Shown: piece after piece, positions 55,791-64,000 of the stretch
Position numbering within the stretch: the first letter of the stretch is position 1
How the letters are laid out: each line of letters begins with the position of its first letter
DNA from: Microbacteriaceae bacterium
Lineage (GTDB): Bacteria; Actinomycetota; Actinomycetes; Actinomycetales; Microbacteriaceae
NCBI GenBank assembly: GCA_004297935.1
Contig: SCRE01000003.1
Location: 51,880 to 115,879, forward strand
Length of the DNA: 64,000 nucleotides
Reading direction: 5' to 3'
Notes under the pieces: generated by a model
The model's database searches: none
What the model was told of the DNA's origin: nothing
The model's input: the letters and a program-made list of their open reading frames with translations, nothing else
Made by a program: the position numbers and the translations under genes

Positions 55791-56334
55791 GGATCGACTC
55801 TACGACGAACGTGAAATGCGTGAACGTGAAATGCTTGGAGGCGTGCGCACACCTGATCTGCCCCGGCGACCACACGGCAGTGGTGACGCCTGGGTGTCCG
55901 GCCCCGATGGGCGACGTTTCTGGGGCACCTTCGGCGCGGCGGGGCTGCTGACCCTGAGCGAGCAGCGTGGGGTGCTGTTGCAGCACCGCGCCGAATGGTC
56001 GCACTTCGGCGGCACGTGGGGACTTCCCGGCGGCGCACGGCACGAGGGCGAGTCCGCTGTGGACGGGGCGATGCGGGAGGCCGAGGAGGAGGCCGGGGTG
56101 CCGGGCGACGCCATCCGTGTGCTGTTCACGTCGGTTCTCGACCTGGGCTGGTGGAGTTATACGACGGTCGTGGCGCGCACCGTTCGTGATTTCGAGCCGG
56201 TCATCGGCGACGCGGAGAGCTTGGAGCTTCGCTGGGTCGGGGTCGACGAGGTCGCTGGACTGCCGTTGCATCCCGGCTTCGAAGCGGCTTGGCCCGGCCT
56301 GCGGGCCGAAATCCTACGCGTTCTCGACGAGTGA
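55789..56334 (+). CDS. Nudix hydrolase
   Basis: A 181-residue protein from ATG 55789, whose codon overlaps the S4 gene start on the other strand; ATG 55816 or 55831 could be the real start because the family often begins near TPDLPR. The Nudix box is GGARHEGESAVDGAMREAEEEAGV (about 84-107), preceded by LLQHRAEWSHFGGTWGLPGG, a form shared with MutT-like enzymes that clean oxidised nucleotides. Function is uncertain. Confidence 0.82.
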   Translation: MDRLYDEREMREREMLGGVRTPDLPRRPHGSGDAWVSGPDGRRFWGTFGAAGLLTLSEQRGVLLQHRAEWSHFGGTWGLPGGARHEGESAVDGAMREAEEEAGVPGDAIRVLFTSVLDLGWWSYTTVVARTVRDFEPVIGDAESLELRWVGVDEVAGLPLHPGFEAAWPGLRAEILRVLDE

Positions 56335-56362
56335 TTTGTGTCAGTAGTCGACGGCGACCCAG

Positions 56363-57169
56363 TCAGCCGCGGCGCGTCACGAACCAGGGAACGATCGCCG
56401 AGGTGCTGCGCTGGTAGTCGGCATACTCCGGATAGCGCGCCCGCGAGATCCGCTCGGTGAACGCGGTCGACCCGCCGAACACGCCGGTCAGCAGCGCCGC
56501 TCCGACGACGGTCCACTGCAACACGGAGCCGGCCGCAATCGCGCCGAACGCGCAGACGACCCACCACTGGGTGATCTCGAAGAAGAAATTCGGATGCCGC
56601 GAGTAACGGAACAGGCCGCGCTGCAGAAACCGGGGATTCGGTGTGCGCCCGGCCGCGGTCTCGGCGGCCTTCCAGTTCTGAAAGTTCCATTGCTGCTGGT
56701 CTGCGACGGTCTCACCGGCCAACAGCGCAAGGAACACAACGACGGCCGACACATCCAGAACGTTCAATGGTCCGGGATGGAGCAGAACGGTGAGCGCGGG
56801 CAGAGTGATGGCGAAGATGACAGCGTTCTGAAAGATCGAGATGAAGACGACATTGAAGACGGCGAACTGACGGCGCGTCATCCGTGACCGCAACGCCGCC
56901 CAACGGTAATCCTCCCCGCCCGGGGCGTAACCGCCTTTTCGCGCGAAGTTGAAGGTCAGCCGCGCACCCCAAAGCGTGATCAGGCAGGCCAGCAGAACCA
57001 GTCGCGGGTTGCCCCAGCCCCCGGCGACCGCGAAGACCCAGACGTAGACGACCGGCATGATCGACCAGATCCGGTCGACCCAGGAGTGTTCGTGCGTCAG
57101 GGCGGACAGTATCCAGGTCGCGAGACATGCAGCCGCAGCCATCCACAGGCAGACGATCAGGGCTTCCAC
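56363..57169 (-). CDS. DUF1295 (steroid 5-alpha-reductase-like) membrane protein
   Basis: A 268-residue protein with about seven membrane helices. GTG 57169 is the chosen start (VEALIVCLWMAA), because frames upstream enter the pgsA-like gene. The family motifs lie in the C-terminal half: QRGLFRYSRHPNFFFEITQWW and YPEYADYQRSTSAIVPWF. It is related to steroid 5-alpha reductases and ICMT-like enzymes that use NADPH or SAM. Its promoter must overlap the divergent gene. Confidence 0.85.
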   Translation of the reverse strand: MEALIVCLWMAAAACLATWILSALTHEHSWVDRIWSIMPVVYVWVFAVAGGWGNPRLVLLACLITLWGARLTFNFARKGGYAPGGEDYRWAALRSRMTRRQFAVFNVVFISIFQNAVIFAITLPALTVLLHPGPLNVLDVSAVVVFLALLAGETVADQQQWNFQNWKAAETAAGRTPNPRFLQRGLFRYSRHPNFFFEITQWWVVCAFGAIAAGSVLQWTVVGAALLTGVFGGSTAFTERISRARYPEYADYQRSTSAIVPWFVTRRG

Positions 57170-57266
57170 AGCCGCATTGTATTCCGACCCGCACTGTGGC
57201 CCGACCCGATCTCGCACGGCGGTTCCCGCTCCCGCAGTCAGGTTCGGGCGGCTAGAATCGGTCACC

Positions 57267-57896
57267 GTGACAGACGCCGGAACGGTCAGTTCGCGCGTGT
57301 TGACCGTGCCCAATATTCTCAGCTTCTTCAGGCTCGCCCTCGTCCCGGTCTTCATCGTCTTGATCGTGGTCGACCAGGACGCGCTTGCGCTCATCGCGCT
57401 GGTGGTTGCCAGCGCGACTGATTTCTTCGACGGCTTCTTGGCACGGAGGCTGAATCAGGTATCGCGATTGGGGCAGCTGCTGGATCCGGCCGTCGATCGC
57501 CTGTACATCTTCGCCACGCTGATCGGCCTCGCTTGGCGTGAGCTCATCCCCTGGTGGTTGGTCGCCGTCGTCGTGTCTCGGGACGTGATGCTGGCCGTGC
57601 TCGGCATCATTCTCGCGAACTTCGGTTACGGGCCTCTTCCTGTGCACCGGCTGGGAAAAGTAGCCACATTCTGTCTGCTGTTCGCGCTCCCGCTGTTGCT
57701 GCTCGGTGAGGCCTTTCCCGTGCTGAACGCGGTGTCCGCGCCGCTGGGCTGGGCACTGGCGCTGTGGGGTGCGTTCCTCTACTGGTGGGCAGGCATCGTC
57801 TACATCATCGAGACCGCGCGCGTTGTTCGCGCTTCGGCGGCGCCGCAGGCCCGTCAATCCGATACGCTTGAGGCCAAGGAGGTTGATGGTGACTGA
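57267..57896 (+). CDS. CDP-alcohol phosphatidyltransferase (PgsA-like)
   Basis: A 209-residue membrane enzyme from GTG 57267. The catalytic CDP-alcohol motif is visible: D-x2-DG-x2-AR-x8-G-x3-D-x3-D, with DFFDGFLARRLN then GQLLDPAVDRLYI (about 55-84). About five helices surround it. It joins CDP-diacylglycerol to glycerol phosphate or a similar alcohol in phospholipid synthesis. It overlaps the FHA gene, matching the order seen in mycobacteria (pgsA2 near garA). Confidence 0.9.
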   Translation: MTDAGTVSSRVLTVPNILSFFRLALVPVFIVLIVVDQDALALIALVVASATDFFDGFLARRLNQVSRLGQLLDPAVDRLYIFATLIGLAWRELIPWWLVAVVVSRDVMLAVLGIILANFGYGPLPVHRLGKVATFCLLFALPLLLLGEAFPVLNAVSAPLGWALALWGAFLYWWAGIVYIIETARVVRASAAPQARQSDTLEAKEVDGD

Positions 57897-58362
57897 GGAG
57901 ACCGACCCCCTGCGCGATTCGTCCCGGGGGAATGACGACACAACCGCACGCTTCGGTGAGGAATTCGCTTCGGCGATGAACGTCGACGGTGCCGGCATCA
58001 CACAGGAAGAGCAGGATGCCATAGCGGCGCTGCCTTCCGGATCGGCGTTGCTGGTCGTACGGAGAGGGCCGAACACCGGTGCCCGTTTCTTGCTCGACGC
58101 CGACACGACGATGGCAGGGCGGCATCCGGACGCCGACATCTTCCTTGACGATGTCACGGTGTCTCGGCGCCACGCCGAGTTCACCCGGCATGGCAGCACC
58201 TTCGAGGTCAGAGATCTCGGCTCACTGAACGGAACGTACTTCGACGGCGTGCGGATCGAGAGTGCACTGCTCACCGATCGGACAGAGGTGCAGGTGGGCA
58301 AGTTCCGTCTGACCTTCTACTCCTCTCGCGCTGATCTGGGCGCTGCGGCGTCGAAAAAATAG
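57889..58362 (+). CDS. garA: FHA domain protein, GarA-like
   Basis: A 157-residue protein; GTG 57889 is preferred over ATG 57886 by its 6-bp spacing from AAGGAGG. The N-terminal tail has a Thr-Thr pair in DDTTARFGEEF, at the position where GarA is phosphorylated by Ser/Thr kinases. The FHA domain (about 65-150) has RHPDADIFLDDVTVSRRHAEF and LGSLNGTYFDG. GarA switches 2-oxoglutarate enzymes; the same role is likely here. It is followed by a MerR gene with a TAGTG overlap. Confidence 0.9.
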   Translation: MTEETDPLRDSSRGNDDTTARFGEEFASAMNVDGAGITQEEQDAIAALPSGSALLVVRRGPNTGARFLLDADTTMAGRHPDADIFLDDVTVSRRHAEFTRHGSTFEVRDLGSLNGTYFDGVRIESALLTDRTEVQVGKFRLTFYSSRADLGAAASKK

Positions 58363-59063
58363 TGTCTCGTCAATCCGCCGAGGCTCGAGTTGCAGGGCCT
58401 GCGGCGCTTCTGAGCATCGGCCAGGTGCTCGCGCGACTCACCCCGGAGTTTCCGGACCTGACTCCGTCGAAGCTCCGGTTCCTCGAGGAGCGCGGGCTGG
58501 TGGCGCCGGCCCGGACTCCTTCCGGTTATCGCAAGTTCTGTGCAGACGACCTCGAACGACTTCGCGTCGTTCTGACCATGCAACGCGATCATTACCTGCC
58601 GCTGAAGGTCATCAAGAGCTATCTGTCCGACCGGGATGCCGGGCTCGCCCCGATCCTGCCGGGCTCGGGCAAGCCGCGTGTGCCGTCCATGCTGTCGACG
58701 GGTCGCCGCTTCAAGCGCGACGACCTCGTGCGCGAGGCCGGCGCGACCCCGATGCTGTTGCAGGATGCGATCTCCGCCGCGTTGATCGTCCCGGCCGAGA
58801 TCTATGGTGAAGACGCGCTCGGGGTCTTGCGCGCCATGGTGGAGCTGCAGCGCTGCGGAATCGAACCGCGGCACCTGCGCGGGTTTCGGGCCGCAGCTGA
58901 ACGCGAACTCGGCCTGATCGAGAGTGCACTGATGCCGATTGCCCGCCGCAAGGACGCTTCCAGCCACGCACAGGCGGCCGAGCTTGCCCGTGAAATCGCC
59001 GCACAGTTGGAAATCGTGCGTTCGAGCCTCATCCGTTCGGCGCTCGGGCGGCTTGTCCCATGA
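58362..59063 (+). CDS. ftsR: MerR-family regulator, FtsR-like
   Basis: A 233-residue regulator from GTG 58362, overlapping the FHA gene stop. The winged helix-turn-helix (about 14-75) has SIGQVLARLTPEFPDLTPSKLRFLEERGLVAPARTP and YRKFCADDLERLRVVLTMQRDHYLPLKVIKSYL, close to the FtsR/Rv1828 type that controls ftsZ in corynebacteria. A C-terminal helical domain follows. The order garA-ftsR is conserved in actinobacteria. Confidence 0.88.
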   Translation: MSRQSAEARVAGPAALLSIGQVLARLTPEFPDLTPSKLRFLEERGLVAPARTPSGYRKFCADDLERLRVVLTMQRDHYLPLKVIKSYLSDRDAGLAPILPGSGKPRVPSMLSTGRRFKRDDLVREAGATPMLLQDAISAALIVPAEIYGEDALGVLRAMVELQRCGIEPRHLRGFRAAAERELGLIESALMPIARRKDASSHAQAAELAREIAAQLEIVRSSLIRSALGRLVP

Positions 59064-59183
59064 GCTTCTGCGACACGCCGAATGCGATCTGCCGAATGTC
59101 ATTGCCGGGCACCGCGCTCATGGGTACCGTTGAGTAGGCGCGATCGGATCGGCGCCGTAGCACCCGGGGCGAGAGGCAAGCGA

Positions 59184-59732
59184 ATGAGTGAACTCAGTCC
59201 GAACGGGGGCTCTCGTTACGATCAGGGACTGCTGTTCACCGACGGTATGCCGGAGATGGACGACGCCAGCGGCTATCGCGGTGCCGTTGCCGCGCGCGCC
59301 GCCGGCATCAGCTATCGACAGCTCGACTATTGGGCACGCACGGGCTTGGTCGAACCGACGGTTCGTGGGGCGGCAGGCTCTGGCTCGCAACGGTTGTACG
59401 GCTTCCGCGACATCTTGGTGCTGAAGCTCGTGAAGCGACTGCTCGACACGGGAATCTCACTGCAGCAGATCCGCACCGCCGTCAATCAACTGCGTGAGTC
59501 AGGGGTCAACGATCTGGCGCAGACGACGCTGATGAGCGACGGTGCGAGCGTGTATCTGTGCACCTCTGACGACGAGGTGATCGACCTGGTCAGCCGCGGC
59601 CAAGGCGTGTTCGGCATTGCCGTCGGCAAGGTGCTCCGCGAGGTCGAGACCAGCCTGGTCGAGTTGGACACCCAGGTCGTCGACCCGCACGACGAACTCG
59701 CTGCGCGCCGTACCGCCCGCAAGATCTCCTGA
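59184..59732 (+). CDS. MerR-family regulator, Rv1830-like
   Basis: A 182-residue protein from ATG 59184. The DNA-binding domain includes VAARAAGISYRQLDYWARTGLVEPTVRGA and LYGFRDILVLKLVKRLLDTGISLQQI, followed by a DLVSRGQGVFGIAVGKVLREVETSLVEL dimer helix. Homologues (Rv1830) stand in the same cluster in mycobacteria. A bifunctional nuclease gene found between the two MerR genes in mycobacteria is missing here. Target genes are unknown. Confidence 0.88.
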   Translation: MSELSPNGGSRYDQGLLFTDGMPEMDDASGYRGAVAARAAGISYRQLDYWARTGLVEPTVRGAAGSGSQRLYGFRDILVLKLVKRLLDTGISLQQIRTAVNQLRESGVNDLAQTTLMSDGASVYLCTSDDEVIDLVSRGQGVFGIAVGKVLREVETSLVELDTQVVDPHDELAARRTARKIS

Positions 59733-59755
59733 GCTGGCACGCTGAACCGGCCGCG

Positions 59756-60577
59756 CTAAACCGGCTCTGGGCTCTCGGCGAACTCGCCGATCCGTGCCGT
59801 GCGCAGCACGCGCTCGAGCAGCACGTCGAAATTGTGGGCCATCTCCTGGGCGCTCTCGCCCGGCCAGATGTGCAGCGGTTTCGCCGCGCCCTGCGCCTGC
59901 TGCAGCGACGTACGCTCCGGCAGTTGCGGGCTCAGGACGAGCGGGCCGAACATGTCGCGCAGTTCCTTGATCCTGAACTGGTGCTCCAACGATTGCACGC
60001 GGGCACGGTTCACGATGATGCCGAGTGGCTGCAGCCGAGGGGAGAGCCCGCGGCGGATCTCTTCGATGGCGCGCAGCGCCCGGTCGGCGGCGGCAACGGA
60101 GAAGAGGCCGGGCTCGGTGACGACCGTCACTCGATCGCTGGCGGCCCAGGCCGTTCGTGTGAGTGCGTTGAGCGACGGTGCGCAGTCGATCAACACCAGA
60201 TCGTAGTCCGCCTCAACGGTCGCCAAGGCCTCCTCGAGTTTCCAGATGTCACGGATGCTCGGGTGCGGGCCGTCGAAGTTGATGGCGGACGGGCTGCCGA
60301 TCATCACGTCGATCGTGCCGGAACGACCCTTGGTCCACCCGCTCGGCGCGATCGAGGCGCGCACGATCTTCTCTTTCGGAGATGCCAGCACGTCGGCCAC
60401 GTTGAGGTGGCCGGCGACAGAGATGTCCATACCGGTTGAGACGTCGGATTGCGGGTCGAGATCCACGACCAGCGTGCGCAACCCCTTCGCGAACGCGGCC
60501 GAGGCAAGCCCGAGCGTCACGGTTGTCTTTCCGACACCGCCTTTGAGGGAACTGACGCTGAGTACATGCACAAGCAC
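59756..60577 (-). CDS. ParA-family ATPase
   Basis: A 273-residue P-loop protein from GTG 60577 with GAAGGTAAC upstream. The deviant Walker A is SSLKGGVGKTT (about 9-19), Walker B VVDLDPQSDVST, and a third motif VLIDCAPSLN. No ParB is adjacent, so it may move another cargo or act in cell-pole positioning. It is divergent from pyruvate carboxylase. Confidence 0.9.
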   Translation of the reverse strand: MLVHVLSVSSLKGGVGKTTVTLGLASAAFAKGLRTLVVDLDPQSDVSTGMDISVAGHLNVADVLASPKEKIVRASIAPSGWTKGRSGTIDVMIGSPSAINFDGPHPSIRDIWKLEEALATVEADYDLVLIDCAPSLNALTRTAWAASDRVTVVTEPGLFSVAAADRALRAIEEIRRGLSPRLQPLGIIVNRARVQSLEHQFRIKELRDMFGPLVLSPQLPERTSLQQAQGAAKPLHIWPGESAQEMAHNFDVLLERVLRTARIGEFAESPEPV

Positions 60578-60650
60578 CTACGTTACCTTCACTAGTCTTA
60601 GAGAACCTAACCGTTGCCTGTGTGCCATGCACCCTGCCTGAAAGGTTTTC
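60578..60650. promoter_or_regulatory. Divergent gap between the parA-like and pyc genes
   Basis: Only 73 bp separate the two start codons. It includes an AT-richer part (60585-60615) with TTCACTAGTCTTAGAG, which probably contains overlapping promoters, and a GAAAGG ribosome site for pyc. Confidence 0.45.
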
Positions 60651-63600
60651 ATGTTTCGTAAGATTCTGGTTGCTAATCGTGGTGAGATTGCGATTCGTGC
60701 GTTTCGGGCTGCGTATGAGTTGGGGGCGGGGACGGTTGCTGTTTTCCCGTTTGAGGACCGGAGTTCGTTGCATCGGTTGAAGGCGGATGAGGCGTATCAG
60801 ATTGGTGTGCCGGGGCATCCGGTGCGTGCGTATTTGGATGTGGGGGAGATCATTCGGGTGGCGCGGGAGTCGGGGGCGGATGCGATCTATCCGGGGTATG
60901 GGTTCTTGTCGGAGAATCCGGAGTTGGCGGATGCGGCTGCCGCGGCGGGGATCGTGTTCATCGGGCCGGGTGCGCGGGTGTTGGAGATGGCGGGGAATAA
61001 GGTCACGGCGAAGGAGCGTGCTGTGGCGGCGGGTGTGCCGGTGTTGGCGTCGAGCGCGCCGTCGCGTGATATCGAGGAGTTGATCGCTGCGGCGGAGGGG
61101 ATCGGGTTCCCGGTTTTCGCGAAGGCGGTCGCGGGTGGTGGTGGGCGTGGGATGCGCCGGGTGAACAGCAAGCAGGAGCTACGGGCCGCGTTGGTGGAGG
61201 CGATGCGTGAGGCGGATAGCGCGTTCGGGGATCCGACGATGTTTTTGGAGCAGGCGGTGTTGCGGCCCAGGCACATTGAGGTGCAGATTTTGGCGGATGC
61301 GGCTGGGAATGTGATGCATTTGTTCGAGCGGGATTGTTCGGTGCAGCGGCGGCATCAGAAGGTGGTGGAGATTGCGCCGGCGCCGAATCTTGATGAGGGC
61401 ATCCGGCAGGGCTTGTATCGGGACGCGGTCGCGTTCGCGGCCTCGATCGGGTATGTGAATGCGGGCACGGTCGAGTTTTTGGTCGACACGGTGGGGGAGC
61501 GTGCCGGACAGCATGTGTTCATCGAGATGAATCCGCGGATCCAGGTCGAGCACACGGTGACGGAGGAGGTCACGGATGTGGATCTGGTGCAGTCGCAGAT
61601 GCTGATCGCCTTCGGTGCCAGTTTGCCGGAGTTGGGGTTGAGTCAGGAGTCGGTGCGTTTGCGGGGGGCCGCGTTGCAGTGCCGGATCACGACGGAGGAT
61701 CCGACGGCCGGGTTTAGGCCGGATACCGGGAAGATCACGACGTATCGGTCGCCGGGTGGTGCGGGGGTGCGTTTGGATGGTGGCACGATCAACCCGGGTG
61801 CGCAGATCAGTGCGCATTTCGATTCGATGTTGGCGAAGATGACCTGTCGGGGTCGGGATTTCCCGGCCGCGGTGGCCCGGGCCAGGCGGGGGTTGGCGGA
61901 GTTTCGCATCCGCGGGGTGGCCACGAACATTCCGTTCCTGCAGGCGGTGTTGGAGGATCCGGCGTTTGTGGCGGGGGATCTGTCGACCTCGTTCATCGAG
62001 GAGCGTCCCGGCTTGTTGCGTGGCCGGGTCTCCAAGGATCGGGGTACGAAGGTGTTGGCGTGGTTGGCGGATGTGACGGTGAACCAGCCGAACGGGGCCC
62101 GGCCGATCATGATCGAGCCGGTGGCGAAGCTGCCTGCTGTTGATCTGACTGTTCCGGCTCCGGCGGGTTCCCGGCAGCGGCTGCTGGAGTTGGGTCCGGC
62201 CGGGTTCGCGGCCGCGCTGCGGGCGCAGACTGCTCTGGCGGTCACCGAGACGACGTTTAGGGATGCGCACCAGTCGTTGTTGGCGACGCGAGTGCGCACG
62301 AGGGACCTGTTGGCGGTGGCCCCGTATGTGGCCCGGTTGACACCGCAGTTGTTATCGGTGGAGGCGTGGGGTGGTGCGACCTATGATGTCGCGTTGCGGT
62401 TTTTGGGGGAGGACCCGTGGGCACGATTGGCATCGCTGCGCGAGGGCCTGCCGAACGTGGCGATCCAAATGTTGTTGCGGGGTCGGAACACGGTCGGCTA
62501 TACCCCGTATCCGACGGCGGTGACGGATGCGTTCGTGGCCGAGGCCGCCGCGACGGGTGTGGACATCTTCCGGATTTTCGACGCGTTGAACGATGTGGAT
62601 CAGATGCGGCCGGCGATCGACGCGGTCCTTGCCACCGGGAGCGCTGTGGCGGAGGTGGCCGTGTGTTACACCGGCGATCTGTCGGATCCCGCCGAGGACC
62701 TGTACACGCTGGACTACTATCTGCGCCTGGCGGAGCAGATCGTCGGCGCGGGTGCGCACATCCTGGCGATCAAGGACATGGCCGGGCTGTTGCGCCCGGC
62801 CGCGGCGGAGCGGCTGGTGACGGCGCTGCGTGACCGGTTCGATCTGCCGGTGCATGTGCACACCCATGACACGGCCGGCGGCCAGTTGGCGACGCTGCTG
62901 GCGGCGGCCCGGGCCGGCGCGGACGCGGTGGATGTGGCATCGGCTCCGATGGCCGGCACGACCAGCCAGCCGTCGGCGTCCGCGCTGGTCGCCGCGCTGG
63001 CGCACACCGGGCGGGATACCGGGCTGTCGCTTTCCGCGGTGACTGATCTGGAACCGTATTGGGAGGCGGTGCGTGCCATGTATCGGCCGTTCGAGTCGGG
63101 GCTGCCCGGTCCGACCGGTCGGGTGTATATGCATGAGATCCCCGGTGGGCAACTGTCCAACCTGCGCCAGCAGGCCAAGGCGTTGGGGTTGGCGGAGAAC
63201 TTCGAACTGATCGAGGACATGTACGCCGCCGCGAACAGTATCCTGGGCCGGATCCCGAAGGTGACCCCGTCCTCGAAGGTCGTCGGCGACCTGGCCCTGT
63301 ATCTGGCCGCCGTCAACGCCGATCCGGCCGACTTCGAAGCGAACCCGGGCAACTATGATGTGCCGGACTCGGTGATCGGATTCATGGCCGGTGAGCTCGG
63401 CGATCTGCCCGGTGGCTGGCCGGAACCGTTCCGCAGCAAGGTGTTGGCCGGCCGAACCGTGCGGGTGGGCGTCACGGACATCAGCGCGGAGGAACGCGCC
63501 GGCCTTTCCGGGGACAGTGCCACCCGCCGGACCACGTTGAACCGGTTGCTGTTCCCGGCACCGACAAGGCACCTCGAACAGATCCGGGAACTGTTCGGGG

Positions 63601-64000
63601 ACCTCTCGGTCGTGGACACGATCGACTACCTGTACGGGCTGAATCCCGGCACGGAGCATGTGATCGAGATCGAGAAGGGGGTGCGCCTGTATGTCGGCCT
63701 GGAAGCGATCGGCGAGGCAGACGAGAAGGGCATGCGCACGGTGATGACCACCCTGAACGGGCAGCTGCGACCCGTGTTCGTGCGTGACCGCTCCATCCAG
63801 GTTCAAGCCAAGACGGCGGAGAAGGCAGACACCGCCAAACCCGGTCACGTGCCCGCCCCGTTCTCCGGCGTGGTCACCCTCCAAGTCGGCCTCGGCGACA
63901 CCGTGGCCGCCGGCACACCCGTCGCCTCCATCGAGGCAATGAAAATGGAAGCCGCGATCACCACCCCCATCGCCGGCGTGATCGAACGCCTCGCCATCCC
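60651..64000 (+). CDS. pyc: Pyruvate carboxylase, 3' end outside the window
   Basis: The frame runs to the window edge, about 1,116 residues, close to the usual 1,130-1,150. Domains in order: biotin carboxylase (MFRKILVANRGEIAIR, GGGGRGM near 162, the RIQVEH motif), carboxyltransferase with TFRDAHQSL, KDMAGLL and HTHDTAGG, a central allosteric region, and the biotinyl domain with EAMKMEA near the end. It makes oxaloacetate from pyruvate and bicarbonate. Codon use is unusual at the 5' end: seven of the first eight Leu codons are TTG, whereas the 3' half uses CTG/CTC like the neighbours. Confidence 0.95.
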   Translation, partial: MFRKILVANRGEIAIRAFRAAYELGAGTVAVFPFEDRSSLHRLKADEAYQIGVPGHPVRAYLDVGEIIRVARESGADAIYPGYGFLSENPELADAAAAAGIVFIGPGARVLEMAGNKVTAKERAVAAGVPVLASSAPSRDIEELIAAAEGIGFPVFAKAVAGGGGRGMRRVNSKQELRAALVEAMREADSAFGDPTMFLEQAVLRPRHIEVQILADAAGNVMHLFERDCSVQRRHQKVVEIAPAPNLDEGIRQGLYRDAVAFAASIGYVNAGTVEFLVDTVGERAGQHVFIEMNPRIQVEHTVTEEVTDVDLVQSQMLIAFGASLPELGLSQESVRLRGAALQCRITTEDPTAGFRPDTGKITTYRSPGGAGVRLDGGTINPGAQISAHFDSMLAKMTCRGRDFPAAVARARRGLAEFRIRGVATNIPFLQAVLEDPAFVAGDLSTSFIEERPGLLRGRVSKDRGTKVLAWLADVTVNQPNGARPIMIEPVAKLPAVDLTVPAPAGSRQRLLELGPAGFAAALRAQTALAVTETTFRDAHQSLLATRVRTRDLLAVAPYVARLTPQLLSVEAWGGATYDVALRFLGEDPWARLASLREGLPNVAIQMLLRGRNTVGYTPYPTAVTDAFVAEAAATGVDIFRIFDALNDVDQMRPAIDAVLATGSAVAEVAVCYTGDLSDPAEDLYTLDYYLRLAEQIVGAGAHILAIKDMAGLLRPAAAERLVTALRDRFDLPVHVHTHDTAGGQLATLLAAARAGADAVDVASAPMAGTTSQPSASALVAALAHTGRDTGLSLSAVTDLEPYWEAVRAMYRPFESGLPGPTGRVYMHEIPGGQLSNLRQQAKALGLAENFELIEDMYAAANSILGRIPKVTPSSKVVGDLALYLAAVNADPADFEANPGNYDVPDSVIGFMAGELGDLPGGWPEPFRSKVLAGRTVRVGVTDISAEERAGLSGDSATRRTTLNRLLFPAPTRHLEQIRELFGDLSVVDTIDYLYGLNPGTEHVIEIEKGVRLYVGLEAIGEADEKGMRTVMTTLNGQLRPVFVRDRSIQVQAKTAEKADTAKPGHVPAPFSGVVTLQVGLGDTVAAGTPVASIEAMKMEAAITTPIAGVIERLAI

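Noticed and set aside
61179..63884. Large antisense frames across pyruvate carboxylase
   Set aside because: The plus strand has all pyruvate carboxylase motifs, and the minus frames show no conserved protein.

Overview
The window is GC-rich, gene-dense actinobacterial chromosome. The gene content (DUF222/HNH protein, ECF42 sigma factor with a DGPF partner, FHA-MerR-MerR cluster, HspR-type HAIR operator, F420/FMN-type oxidoreductases, LAxTG-type surface anchor, split non-homologous end-joining enzymes) points to the Micrococcales, most likely the family Microbacteriaceae. The family assignment is inference.

Left edge (1-7191): accessory DNA. Five tightly spaced plus-strand genes encode a DUF262 protein (5' end cut by the window), a Z1 helicase-like ATPase, a PD-(D/E)XK nuclease-type protein, a HipA-like kinase and a DUF3037 protein. 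They end just before a 45-bp copy of the 3' half of a tRNA-Pro(GGG) gene. That is the usual scar left at one end of an element integrated in a tRNA gene, so the five genes look like the right end of a mobile defence island whose remaining part lies to the left.

7192-8191 holds the retained tRNA terminator, an IS481 transposase remnant and about 630 bp with no recognisable gene. Ordinary chromosome follows: a frameshifted NHL/IPT surface protein, small stress or unknown proteins, a DapA-family lyase/aldolase, a secreted S53 peptidase, and a fatty-acid oxidation block (acyl-CoA dehydrogenase divergent from etfBA, a membrane cytochrome b and a second acyl-CoA dehydrogenase). After these come Nudix, HhH-GPD and HNH genes, and an agmatine deiminase-amidase operon divergent from a TetR regulator with a perfect palindromic operator.

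30-42 kb carries repair and redox genes (MsrA, Ogt, aldo/keto reductase), a ferric-reductase-like flavoprotein with its FMN-binding partner and ApbE (an extracytoplasmic electron-transfer set), a two-component system, and a ClpC-like chaperone behind a HAIR operator. 42-51 kb has MBL, Nudix, NYN-LOTUS and LLM oxidoreductase genes, a LigD-type polymerase convergent with an ATP-dependent DNA ligase, and an ABC transporter with a LolA/RseB-like lipid-binding protein. 51-64 kb has the DGPF-ECF42 pair, a fatty-acid desaturase, S4 and Nudix genes sharing overlapping start codons, a cluster of CDP-alcohol phosphatidyltransferase, GarA-like FHA, FtsR-like MerR and second MerR genes, a ParA ATPase, and a nearly complete pyruvate carboxylase whose codon use changes along its length.

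A recurring property of this chromosome is short perfect or near-perfect tandem repeats. Units are 8 or 13-15 bp, or 17-18 bp, between genes (often touching a stop codon), and 15 or 18 bp inside reading frames.
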